From the NCBI GenBank assembly GCA_021203045.1, contig JAJQBY010000078.1:1-35209 (forward strand): 35,209 nt of DNA. Direction: 5' to 3'. A program made the translations under genes and the position numbers. The stretch's first letter is position 1. Every line of letters begins with the position of its first letter. The notes under the pieces are model-generated. The model searched no databases and was not told the DNA's origin. It saw only the letters and a program-made list of their open reading frames with translations. The stretch is from Oscillospiraceae bacterium (GTDB lineage: Bacteria; Bacillota; Clostridia; Oscillospirales; Oscillospiraceae). Below, one piece after another: positions 1 to 7,484 of the stretch.

Positions 1-64
1 GGACAGAGAAGAAGGGGGGCCTGCTCCCCTGAGAACATCATATCATATTTTCCCGGAGAATGAC

Positions 65-1630
65 ATGAAAAAATTTAAGATATTATCTCTCATACTTATC
101 ATCGTGCTGGCACTGGGTCTTTTTCCCGTGTCTGCCAGTGCGCTGGATGACCCAACAGTATCCGCCAGTGCTGCCGTTCTGATGAATGCGGACACCGGCG
201 ATATCCTCTTTGAGAAAAACGGCAGTGCTACCGTCCAGCCCGCCAGCACCACGAAGATGATGACGGCGCTGCTGGTGGTGGAGGCCATCGAGGATGGAAC
301 CATCTCCCTGACAGATGAGGTCACTGCCTATCAGGACTGTCAGTACAATATGGAGGATGACAGCTCCAACGCAAATCCCGCCATCGAGCCGGGGGAGATC
401 ATGACGGTAGAGGATCTGCTCTATTGTGCCATGCTCCAGTCTGCCAATGAGGCCTGTAATATCCTGGCGGAATATGTCAGCGGTTCGATCTCTGATTTTG
501 TGGAGCTGATGAACCAACGGGCAGAGGAGCTGGGCTGTACCGGCACCCATTTCTCCAATACCAACGGTCTGGAGGCTTCCGACCACTACACCACGGCGGA
601 GGATTTCGCCATTATTGCCAAGGAGGCTGTGACCCACGCAATGTTTCTCACAGTTTGCGGGGCCGCCAGCTATACCGTTGACGCTACCAATATGGCGGAA
701 GCAAGGTCTCTGACCAATACGAACCAGCTGCTCATTTCCACCAGCGACTATTATTATGCCTATGCTTATGGCATCAAGACCGGCTACTTCTCTAACGCCG
801 GGTATTGCCTCGTGTCCGCTGCAAACTATAACGATATGAACGTCATCTGCGTGGTTATGGGCTCTACTACCTCCAACGGCCAATTCGCAGATACGCTGAC
901 CCTGTATGACTGGGTGTTCTCCAATTACAGCTATGTGCAGCTTCTGAGCTCCACAGAGACTCTTATCGCCTCTGTGCCTGTAGAGATGGGGACGACCGAT
1001 TCCACCGGAGCGAGAGCGTCCAGTGCCGTTACAGCGTTGCTGCCCAGCGATTATGATACCTCTGATCTGGAATATCGGGTCACGCTGTATTATGAGCAGG
1101 AAGGCGAATCCGGCCTGGAGGCGCCTGTGAATGCGGGAGACGTGATCGGTGAGGTGTCTGTCGTCCTGAACGGTGAGGTGTACGGTACCTCCAGCCTGGT
1201 AGTGACCTATTCCGTGGAAATGAGCCGGGCCAATTACCTGCGGTCTCAGATAAAGAGCATGTTCCAGGAGCCGGTGGTGCGCCGCATCATCACCATTCTG
1301 ATCATTCTTCTGGCCGCATATATTCTTCTGGTGGTATTTTACCGTATCCAGCGCCGCCGCCATGTCCGCAGCGTCCGGCAGGCCAAGCGTGATCGGGCTA
1401 TCGCCCAGGCTGAACGGGAGACGGAATGGCTGGATATTCCTGCGGAAAAACGCAAGGACCCCAGTATCGGCTATTTTGACGACCGTTCCCGTGACAGCCG
1501 GGACAGCTATGACGAGGACGGCTACGATGATGAGGATTATGATGAATATGATGATGGTTATGACGACGATCCGCCTCCCACGAGCCGGAACGGACGGGAC
1601 GACTATTTTGACAGCTTTTTCAGACATTGA
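65..1630 (+). CDS. D-alanyl-D-alanine carboxypeptidase (serine-type, peptidase S11) with C-terminal membrane anchor and acidic tail
   Basis: Penicillin-binding-protein 5/DacF-type enzyme that trims the terminal D-Ala from peptidoglycan stem peptides outside the cell membrane. Residues 1-27 form a signal peptide (KK, then a long hydrophobic run, ending ASA). All three S11 motifs are visible: SxxK as STTK near residue 62, SxN as SAN near residue 127, and KTG near residue 239. A membrane helix follows at about residues 409-430, then a basic RIQRRR stop-transfer stretch, so the tail should face the cytoplasm. That tail (about 90 residues) ends in an Asp/Tyr-rich segment, whereas family members usually end in an amphipathic helix. 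The RBS is GGAG at 55-58, six bases before the ATG. A strong terminator follows, so the gene ends its transcription unit. Confidence 0.93.
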   Translation: MKKFKILSLILIIVLALGLFPVSASALDDPTVSASAAVLMNADTGDILFEKNGSATVQPASTTKMMTALLVVEAIEDGTISLTDEVTAYQDCQYNMEDDSSNANPAIEPGEIMTVEDLLYCAMLQSANEACNILAEYVSGSISDFVELMNQRAEELGCTGTHFSNTNGLEASDHYTTAEDFAIIAKEAVTHAMFLTVCGAASYTVDATNMAEARSLTNTNQLLISTSDYYYAYAYGIKTGYFSNAGYCLVSAANYNDMNVICVVMGSTTSNGQFADTLTLYDWVFSNYSYVQLLSSTETLIASVPVEMGTTDSTGARASSAVTALLPSDYDTSDLEYRVTLYYEQEGESGLEAPVNAGDVIGEVSVVLNGEVYGTSSLVVTYSVEMSRANYLRSQIKSMFQEPVVRRIITILIILLAAYILLVVFYRIQRRRHVRSVRQAKRDRAIAQAERETEWLDIPAEKRKDPSIGYFDDRSRDSRDSYDEDGYDDEDYDEYDDGYDDDPPPTSRNGRDDYFDSFFRH

Positions 1631-1656
1631 TGGTCGGCATATAAGATGAACCTAGG

Positions 1657-1694
1657 GCCTGCATCGGGGCAATGCTTCCGATGCAGGCTTTTTT
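1657..1694 (+). terminator. Rho-independent terminator after the carboxypeptidase gene
   Basis: A perfect 11-bp stem (1657-1667 pairs with 1678-1688, GCCTGCATCGG on the left arm) has a 10-base loop and is followed directly by six T. Confidence 0.9.
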
Positions 1695-1738
1695 ATAAAT
1701 AGTTTTCAGAAACTTCATAATCTGGATTTGAAAACTGA

Positions 1739-1767
1739 TTGACTTGATTAGATAAACCTGTTATAAT
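1739..1767 (+). promoter_or_regulatory. Sigma-A-type promoter for the degV gene
   Basis: TTGACT at 1739-1744 and TATAAT at 1762-1767 are separated by 17 bases. The element lies between the preceding terminator and the DegV start at 1824, so it should start that transcript. Confidence 0.8.
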
Positions 1768-1823
1768 TGCAATATCTTGTTTCAAAAAACAGGTAATGTA
1801 ATTTCGATTGTGAGGTTTTTCCT

Positions 1824-2657
1824 ATGAAACGCAGGATCGTGTCTGATTCCTCTGCCAATATGCAGGTATGGATGGGAATAGATTTCGTCTCTGTTCCGCT
1901 GAAAATTATTGCGGGGGAGCGGGAGTATGTGGATGATGCCAGCCTCGATCTGCCGAGGATGCTGGATGAGCTCCAGGATTATAAGGGAAAGTCCGGGACC
2001 TCCTGTCCCAACGTGGCGGATTGGCTGGATGCTTTCCAGGGGGCGGATGAGATACTTGCCCTTACGATTACCAGCGCATTGTCCGGCAGCTATTCTACGG
2101 CGGTGCAGGCTCAGGCGGAATATAAGGAGCTGCTGCCGGAGGCTAAGGTCATGGTGCTGGATACTTTGTCCACAGGCCCGGAGATGGTGCTCATCATGGA
2201 GAAAATACAGGAGCTGACGGAGGCGGGCCGGAGCTTTGAGGAGACAGAGGCTGCCGCACGGGAATACAGCCGTCATACGCATCTGTTTTTTGCCCTGGAA
2301 TCTATGAAGAATCTGGCGAATAATGGCCGAGTCAGTCATACGGTGGCGGCACTGGCCGGGCTTTTGGGCATACGGGTGCTGGGAGCGGCTAGCGAGGAGG
2401 GAACGCTTCTGCCTCTACACAATGGCCGCGGCTGGAAACGCACCTTTCGAGCTATTTTAGAGGAACTGGAAAAATATGTTTTTTCAGGCGGAAAGCTCCG
2501 CATTGCGCATTGTCAGAACCTGACGGCAGCGGAGGAACTGGCGGAGATGATCACCCGGCAGTTTGGAAAATGTGATATCTCCATCCATCCCTGCACCGGT
2601 CTGTGCGCTTTTTACGCCGAGAGGGGCGGCCTGATGGTCGGATTTGAGGGCGCATAA
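1824..2657 (+). CDS. DegV family fatty-acid-binding protein
   Basis: A 277-residue protein of the DegV/FakB fold, which in characterised members holds a fatty acid for phosphorylation by the FakA kinase. The N-terminal SDSSAN strand-turn, the TSCPN segment near residue 58 and the SALSGSY segment near residue 87 are family hallmarks that bind the lipid carboxylate. Length is typical (about 280). The start is supported by GAGG at 1812-1815, eight bases before the ATG. No fakA partner lies next to it. The gene is transcribed alone, with its own promoter upstream and a hairpin terminator downstream. The lipid ligand cannot be read from the sequence. Confidence 0.92.
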   Translation: MKRRIVSDSSANMQVWMGIDFVSVPLKIIAGEREYVDDASLDLPRMLDELQDYKGKSGTSCPNVADWLDAFQGADEILALTITSALSGSYSTAVQAQAEYKELLPEAKVMVLDTLSTGPEMVLIMEKIQELTEAGRSFEETEAAAREYSRHTHLFFALESMKNLANNGRVSHTVAALAGLLGIRVLGAASEEGTLLPLHNGRGWKRTFRAILEELEKYVFSGGKLRIAHCQNLTAAEELAEMITRQFGKCDISIHPCTGLCAFYAERGGLMVGFEGA

Positions 2658-2665
2658 GTGCCTTG

Positions 2666-2693
2666 GGCGCAGGCACAGCCTGCGCCATGTTTT
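2666..2693 (+). terminator. Rho-independent terminator after degV gene
   Basis: A 9-bp GC-rich stem (GGCGCAGGC, 2666-2674, with 2678-2686) has a 3-base loop; AT and five T follow. Confidence 0.75.
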
Positions 2694-2715
2694 TATGGTT
2701 TGCGTGAATTAACTA

Positions 2716-2743
2716 TTGCCATTTCTGAAAAAACGGCTAAAAT
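2716..2743 (+). promoter_or_regulatory. Possible promoter for the DUF4430/ECF-S pair
   Basis: TTGCCA at 2716-2721 and TAAAAT at 2738-2743 are 16 bases apart, in an AT-rich gap just after a terminator. Matches are moderate and the gap has other AT-rich candidates. Confidence 0.45.
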
Positions 2744-2787
2744 GATAAAGCGGTTTTATATCAGGCCGCAAAATTTATTTTATATAA

Positions 2788-2827
2788 GTGGAGCGAGAAC
2801 ACGGAAAGTGGAGCGAGAACATGGAAA
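2788..2827 (+). repeat. 20-bp tandem duplication spanning the ribosome binding site and start codon
   Basis: The unit GTGGAGCGAGAACAYGGAAA occurs twice back to back (2788-2807 and 2808-2827) with one difference, C versus T. In the second copy the T makes the ATG start at 2821, preceded by GGAG; in the first copy the same position reads ACG. The unit is 20 bases long, so the two start positions lie in different frames. Confidence 0.9.
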
Positions 2828-3231
2828 GCAAGAAAACCAATCAGAAAAAAACGACTCTTATCGTAGTGGCAGTTTGCATCGTAGTGGTGCTGGCCGTGGT
2901 GATATGCTGGGCGTCGTTCGGCCCTAAGGCTCTGGTGGGCGTAAAGGACATCACCATCAATGTGGAGCACTCTGACGGCACTGTGGCCACCTTTGACGTG
3001 GACACCCGGGAGGAGTATCTGTATGCTGCCGTAGAAGATATGGGCCTTCTGGAGGGCGAGGACAGTGATTACGGCCTTTTCGTCACCGTGGTGGACGGCG
3101 AGGAGGCGGATTCCTCTGTCGGAGAATATTGGATGTATGACTGCAACGGAACTATGGCATCCTATGGCGTAGAAAGTCAGCCCATCGCGGACGGCGACGT
3201 CTACGATTTCTATATCTACATCTATGAGTAA
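2821..3231 (+). CDS. DUF4430 domain-containing membrane-anchored protein
   Basis: A 136-residue protein: a short basic cytoplasmic start, a hydrophobic anchor at about residues 12-31, then an extracellular domain of about 95 residues resembling DUF4430, the beta-grasp domain related to the C-terminal part of transcobalamin-like proteins. Supporting features are the FDVDTREEYL strand, the GLFVTVVDGEEAD segment, the GEYWMYDCNG turn and the closing GDVYDFYIY strand. The single Cys in the anchor is not in a lipobox, so it is probably not a lipoprotein. ATG 2821 is preferred over an in-frame GTG at 2788 because GGAG sits eight bases before it. The gene overlaps the following ECF S component by 8 bases, so the two are co-translated; a substrate-capture partner role is inference. 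Confidence 0.75.
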   Translation: MESKKTNQKKTTLIVVAVCIVVVLAVVICWASFGPKALVGVKDITINVEHSDGTVATFDVDTREEYLYAAVEDMGLLEGEDSDYGLFVTVVDGEEADSSVGEYWMYDCNGTMASYGVESQPIADGDVYDFYIYIYE

Positions 3232-3736
3232 GCTCTCCCTGCGGGAGCTTGCGGCCCTGAGCCTGATCGGGGCGCTGCTGGTGGCCAGTAAGCAGCTGAT
3301 GACTTTTTTGCCGAATATCGAGCCTGTCACCCTGCTGCTGATGTGCACTACTATGGTGTATGGGCTGAAGGCCCTCTACCCCTGTTACGTTTTCGTGCTG
3401 CTTCAGGGGCTGCTGTACGGCATGGGACTGTGGTTTATCAATTACCTTTACATATGGGCCCTGCTGGTGCTGGCGGTGTATCTGCTGCGGCGAAACACCT
3501 CCTGGATTATTTGGACGGTGGTAGGGGCCATGTATGGGCTGTGCTTTGGAGCGCTGTGCGCCATTCCGTATTTTTTCATCGGCGGCTGGCAGATGGCCTT
3601 TGCCTATTGGATTGCGGGCATTCCCTATGATCTGCTTCATCTGGCCGGAAACGCCGTTATGTGTGGTATATTTTTAAAGCCCCTGACCGGGCTTTTGCGG
3701 AAGCTGGCAGCAGGGAAATATCCCCCTGCGCCCTGA
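3224..3736 (+). CDS. ECF transporter S component (substrate-binding membrane subunit)
   Basis: A 170-residue, very hydrophobic protein with about five or six membrane segments and the ECF S-component style N-terminus (LRELAALSLIGALLVASKQLM), where the first helix carries the small-residue motif that docks on the shared EcfT subunit. S components give vitamin or cofactor specificity to energy-coupling-factor importers. No EcfA or EcfT gene lies nearby, so it would rely on a shared module encoded elsewhere. The start overlaps the stop of the DUF4430 gene (ATGAGTAA). The substrate is unknown; the transcobalamin-like neighbour suggests a corrinoid or similar cofactor, but this is a guess. Confidence 0.8.
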   Translation: MSKLSLRELAALSLIGALLVASKQLMTFLPNIEPVTLLLMCTTMVYGLKALYPCYVFVLLQGLLYGMGLWFINYLYIWALLVLAVYLLRRNTSWIIWTVVGAMYGLCFGALCAIPYFFIGGWQMAFAYWIAGIPYDLLHLAGNAVMCGIFLKPLTGLLRKLAAGKYPPAP

Positions 3737-3760
3737 CGCGGAACAGGAGGTATATAAAAT

Positions 3761-4318
3761 ATGACGGAGATCGAGGAATATAAGGCTCAGGCGGCTGCCG
3801 CTATGAAGGAGCTTGTCCAGGCGGCGAGACTGACCCCGGGTCAGATCGTGGTGGTGGGCTGCAGCACCAGCGAGGTGACAGGCCATCGCATAGGCAGCTT
3901 TTCTGCGCCGGAGATCGGTCAGGCCCTGTTTGAGGGAATTCAGTCAGTGCTGAATCCGCTGGGGCTGTTTTTGGCGGCCCAGTGCTGTGAGCACCTGAAC
4001 CGGGCCATTGTCGTGGACCGCCCGGCGGGAGGACTTTCCCATCTGCCGATGGTGAACGTAGTGCCTCAGCCAAAGGCGGGAGGAAGCTTTGCCACCGCTG
4101 CCTATCGGGGCTTTGAAAACCCTGTGGTCCTGGAGCATATTCGTGCAGACGCTGGCCTGGATATCGGCGGTACGCTTATCGGTATGCACCTGCGGGAGGT
4201 GGCCGTCCCCGTCCGGCTGGAGCAGAATCACATCGGACAGGCGTCTGTCCTGGCTGCCCGCGTCCGGCCCAAGTTCATCGGCGGTGACAGAGCGGTATAT
4301 GACGAGAAATTAAAATAA
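3761..4318 (+). CDS. ywlG: YwlG/UPF0340 (TIGR01440) family protein
   Basis: A 185-residue protein matching the YwlG family through almost its whole length. Recognisable segments are the VVVGCSTSEVTGHRIG stretch near residue 31, the QCCEHLNRA stretch near residue 69, and the C-terminal GGDRAVYDE. The family has conserved cysteines and a Ser/Thr-rich loop, and its function is not established. A strong AGGAGG precedes the ATG. It lies 24 bases after the ECF S-component gene and may be its third cistron. A hairpin terminator follows. Confidence 0.9.
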   Translation: MTEIEEYKAQAAAAMKELVQAARLTPGQIVVVGCSTSEVTGHRIGSFSAPEIGQALFEGIQSVLNPLGLFLAAQCCEHLNRAIVVDRPAGGLSHLPMVNVVPQPKAGGSFATAAYRGFENPVVLEHIRADAGLDIGGTLIGMHLREVAVPVRLEQNHIGQASVLAARVRPKFIGGDRAVYDEKLK

Positions 4319-4324
4319 AATGAA

Positions 4325-4372
4325 TGGGACAGCACGAAAACGATTCGTTTTGGTGATGTCCCAATTCTTTTT
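4325..4372. terminator. Bidirectional hairpin terminator between ywlG and the convergent lipoprotein gene
   Basis: A long imperfect stem runs from 4325 to 4363: TGGGACA/TGTCCCA, CAC/GTG and AAAACG/CGTTTT pair, separated by single mismatches, around an ATT loop. T-rich sequence follows on the + strand (4366-4372), and an A-rich flank on the left gives T-rich sequence for the - strand. Confidence 0.75.
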
Positions 4373-4430
4373 AATATACGTATGTGTGTGCATGCAGGAG
4401 GCAGTATAATTAATTAAAAGAGAGCTTTTA

Positions 4431-7175
4431 TCAATACTCGTTGAGCAGCGTAAACTCACCCGAGCCGATCTCGGTCACATACCGCCTCATGGAAATACAG
4501 CGATAGCCCTGCCGCCAGCCTACGTTTAAGGTGTTGTCCGCCAGAATCTCTGCTACAGTGAAATAAGCGTACCCGTCGATGATGTCCAGATCGGAAATAT
4601 AGACCGTGTTGGAGCCGCTGTTATATTCGCTGTCCTCTATACCGATTCCACTGTAGCCGAGAGCCTGGGCCTGAGCTGTGGAAAGGATCTCTGTATAGAC
4701 GCCGCTGTTATCCAGTAGCACGCTGACGCTGCCGTTGTCAAAGACCACATCGCCGATTCCACTCAGGGTAAAGGTGGATGCGGCCGATTCCCCACTGCTC
4801 AGGTCCAACGCATATACATCCTCCGTCACCCAGCTGTCGTTCCACAAATCCACATAAGAATAACCATCACCGCTCTGGTAATACAACGTCTGCTCCGTTG
4901 TCCCATCTGCATTTTCCGTTTCTTGCAGATATATCGTGGCGAAGGTAAGCTCCTGGTCCGAATCTGCATACACCAGCGTCCTGCTCCCGCCATCGTAGTT
5001 GATCAGGGAAATACCACCGTCGGAGAAGAAAATCCCAGTCCCCGCATAGACACCGTAGCATAAATACAGACCCTCATCACAGAAGATCGCGTCTCCTGCG
5101 CTTATATAGCCCCAGGATGCTGCTTCCTCAGAAGTATAGACCGTTGCCAACAGCTCCGTGGCGCCTTCGCCCATGCCGTCAACACGAGTTTTGTATACCT
5201 CCAGCGCAAGGCCGTCATCCACATGGATGCCATAGTACATATAATCGCCATATATGCCGATATAATCTGCGTTTCCGTCTGCCAGCGTTACGCGGGTCCC
5301 ATCCGGATAAAGCGTCACATAAACTGAATCATCTCCGCTGTAATCATATACGACCAAAGCCTGTTCCTTTTCCGATGCGCCATAGACCAGTATGGATTCG
5401 TAAGAACCAAAGGGCGTCCCATCCAGTTTGCAGCTTTTCCATGCGGAATAGTCTGTACGGTAAAACAGATATTCCCCTACAATGTATATCTGCCCGTAGC
5501 CGCAGTCTTCCAGGAAGACAGTCTCCGTTCCGTCAGAAGTCCGGCATATCAGCTGGTTGACCTCCCCGGAAACAGCGGAGAAGTTGCCGTAAAGCGCCGT
5601 ATCTTCAAAGCTACCTTCATGGTAACGCCAATAATAGGTGCTGCCCATGTAGCCCACAGCTGTTCCGCCGTTGTTAATGACTTCATAGCTGTAATCATGG
5701 CAGAGATAGCTCGACCAGTCCGCCTTGTCTGCCAGCAGGAGAGTCGTTGTTACTATCTCATCATCGGAGGTGTATTTGAAGATGGAACCGAGCGGCGCGG
5801 TGGCGATCTCCTGTTCATAGGCGATTCCATAATCGCAGGCCGCAATTTGGATTTCCTTGTAAATATTGAATGCTTCGTCCAGCCGCAGTGCTGCTTCATA
5901 GGCCTCGTTAGTGTTTGTCACCGTGCCGTCCTTCGTCACTTCCATTAGCTCAGTCGCGACATTTTCCATAACATCGTAAGCGTATTTTGCCAGTATACCG
6001 GTTTTTAACATCATTTCCCCATAATAGGCGATATCATCCATGTTGGTAAGCACATTGGAGACCGCGATGCCGGATATCAGCCCCATGCGGACAGCTCTGC
6101 CCATGGGCCATTTGAGCATGACAACATCCAATGTCTTGCTCGCCATGGATACAGAAAGAGCGACCGCATTTCCGGTTGCTGCCTCAGCGACCTCTTGGAC
6201 GATCATGGTAATGGTGCTTTCATCTGTCAGCTGGATTCGTTCCAGAATCTCATCGATCTGGTCGGCCAGGCGCTCGCCTTCCTCATCGCCGGATGCCCTG
6301 GCCGCTGCGGAGATATTGCTCCAAATCTGCATCCACTCAGATGATGCCTGCACGCACGTTGCGTAAAGCGCTGACGCCTCTAAGACCTCAGAAATCGAGG
6401 CGGAGGTGTACTTCATCACATCTGTCGCGGCCCCGATCATTCCCAGTCCGGCCTGTATCGTTGTCTGCGACGCGGAGGGGAGGGCTTTGTAGACGCCTTC
6501 GACCTTGTCGAGCGCATCAAGGAAGAGTGTCTGCGCGTTGGCTGCTTTTGCGGCCGTTGTTGTACCCTCCAGCGTTTCAAAGGCGTCTATGGTTTTATAT
6601 AAATATTGTACGGCCTCGCTCGCGTCGTTAACGTCTCCCAGAATCTTGGCCAGCGAGGTCAGTATCTCCTCTGTCGAACTGATATAATCCGACAGATAGA
6701 TATCTTCCACGACTTCCTCCGAGGCGGTGGTGTTCATCAGATACGCCACCAGAAGCTCGTATTCGTTGGTAAGCGTAAGGGCGTCCGTCAGCGTATCATC
6801 CACATCACCCTTGCCAAAAAGCCCACCCACTGAGGAAATCCATTGCCAGGCCTGATCAACAGAGTTGAGGCTGGCATTCTCATAAGCCTCCGACAGTGAC
6901 GATGCCAGGCTACCGCGGGTTGCTGAGATGGTCTTATAATCCTCGCTGTTCAGAAATTCAATATGCTGACATACGTAGTCCTCATCATAGAACCATGCGC
7001 TCGAAATCACTTCCTCTGCCGAGTCCGTCGTCTCGCTGTTTTCCGACGATGAAACGAAGGCGTCTTCCTCAGTTTCGCTCGTTGCATTTTCTGTTTCACT
7101 GCAGCCGACCAGCCCCAGCGAAAGGACCGTCACCAGCAGCAATGCAACACATCTTTTCATAATTTTCACTTTCAT
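4431..7175 (-). CDS. Large secreted lipoprotein with helical N-terminal half and DUF5050-like beta-propeller C-terminal half
   Basis: A 914-residue protein with a lipoprotein signal: KRC, a hydrophobic run and the lipobox LVGC with the lipidated Cys at about residue 25. An acidic Ser/Thr/Glu-rich linker follows (residues 26-60). Residues about 60-480 look helical and Ala-rich. The rest (about 490-900) has repeated Tyr-rich beta segments such as GEYLFYRTD, GDYMYYGI and DGYAYFTV, the pattern of DUF5050-type propeller repeats that bind or display on the cell surface. I know no function for this architecture. GGAG precedes the ATG by 8 bases. The gene is monocistronic, with a strong promoter upstream on the - strand and a shared hairpin downstream. 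Confidence 0.8.
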   Translation of the reverse strand: MKVKIMKRCVALLLVTVLSLGLVGCSETENATSETEEDAFVSSSENSETTDSAEEVISSAWFYDEDYVCQHIEFLNSEDYKTISATRGSLASSLSEAYENASLNSVDQAWQWISSVGGLFGKGDVDDTLTDALTLTNEYELLVAYLMNTTASEEVVEDIYLSDYISSTEEILTSLAKILGDVNDASEAVQYLYKTIDAFETLEGTTTAAKAANAQTLFLDALDKVEGVYKALPSASQTTIQAGLGMIGAATDVMKYTSASISEVLEASALYATCVQASSEWMQIWSNISAAARASGDEEGERLADQIDEILERIQLTDESTITMIVQEVAEAATGNAVALSVSMASKTLDVVMLKWPMGRAVRMGLISGIAVSNVLTNMDDIAYYGEMMLKTGILAKYAYDVMENVATELMEVTKDGTVTNTNEAYEAALRLDEAFNIYKEIQIAACDYGIAYEQEIATAPLGSIFKYTSDDEIVTTTLLLADKADWSSYLCHDYSYEVINNGGTAVGYMGSTYYWRYHEGSFEDTALYGNFSAVSGEVNQLICRTSDGTETVFLEDCGYGQIYIVGEYLFYRTDYSAWKSCKLDGTPFGSYESILVYGASEKEQALVVYDYSGDDSVYVTLYPDGTRVTLADGNADYIGIYGDYMYYGIHVDDGLALEVYKTRVDGMGEGATELLATVYTSEEAASWGYISAGDAIFCDEGLYLCYGVYAGTGIFFSDGGISLINYDGGSRTLVYADSDQELTFATIYLQETENADGTTEQTLYYQSGDGYSYVDLWNDSWVTEDVYALDLSSGESAASTFTLSGIGDVVFDNGSVSVLLDNSGVYTEILSTAQAQALGYSGIGIEDSEYNSGSNTVYISDLDIIDGYAYFTVAEILADNTLNVGWRQGYRCISMRRYVTEIGSGEFTLLNEY

Positions 7176-7210
7176 CTCTGTCTCCTGGTTATAGTATGTT
7201 CACAGCAGGT

Positions 7211-7253
7211 AAGCGCATAATTGTACTTCGCCATGATACAGTCTTATGCGCTT
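7211..7253 (-). promoter_or_regulatory. Inverted repeat in the lipoprotein 5' leader (operator or RNA hairpin)
   Basis: Perfect 10-bp arms AAGCGCATAA (7211-7220) and TTATGCGCTT (7244-7253) flank 23 bases. The repeat begins right after the -10 box of the - strand promoter, so it covers about +1 to +45 of the leader. Confidence 0.55.
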
Positions 7254-7261
7254 TGTGAATC

Positions 7262-7291
7262 ATTATATCTTTATCTCATGGAAAGTGTCAA
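7262..7291 (-). promoter_or_regulatory. Sigma-A-type promoter for the lipoprotein gene
   Basis: Read on the - strand, TTGACA (7291-7286) and TATAAT (7267-7262) are both consensus with an 18-base spacer. The ATG is about 87 bases downstream of the -10. Confidence 0.8.
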
Positions 7292-7411
7292 GACAGGCTG
7301 GGGATTTTCTACAGCAGCCAAAAAGCTGATAGGCGGTCAGCTGAAGCAAATCGATCATGTGTTCAGTCCCTGCCTCGTCGTGAACTTGTCAAAGAATGCA
7401 GAAATAAGGTA

Positions 7412-7440
7412 TTGCAATTCTGATAAGGATAAGTTATAAT
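7412..7440 (+). promoter_or_regulatory. Promoter for the symporter gene
   Basis: TTGCAA (7412-7417) and TATAAT (7435-7440) have a 17-base spacer, 45 bases before the symporter ATG. The 309-base gap 7176-7484 otherwise holds only the divergent lipoprotein promoter and its leader repeat. Confidence 0.75.
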
Positions 7441-7484
7441 ATCCATTATCTTTTTGCGAGAACAACAAATAGGGAGAGTATATT

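Noticed and set aside
1..64. tRNA or regulatory RNA at the left edge
   Set aside because: Only a G-rich/C-rich stretch and the RBS of the carboxypeptidase are seen; too short to support an RNA gene.
83..1627. 514-residue open frame on the - strand opposite the carboxypeptidase
   Set aside because: It mirrors a real gene whose codon bias keeps the antisense frame open. No family motifs or RBS; the composition (His/Gly/Ile rich) is typical of shadows.
2658..2927. + frame of 89 residues across the DUF4430 start
   Set aside because: It overlaps a terminator, promoter region and the DUF4430 gene in another frame, and has no RBS.
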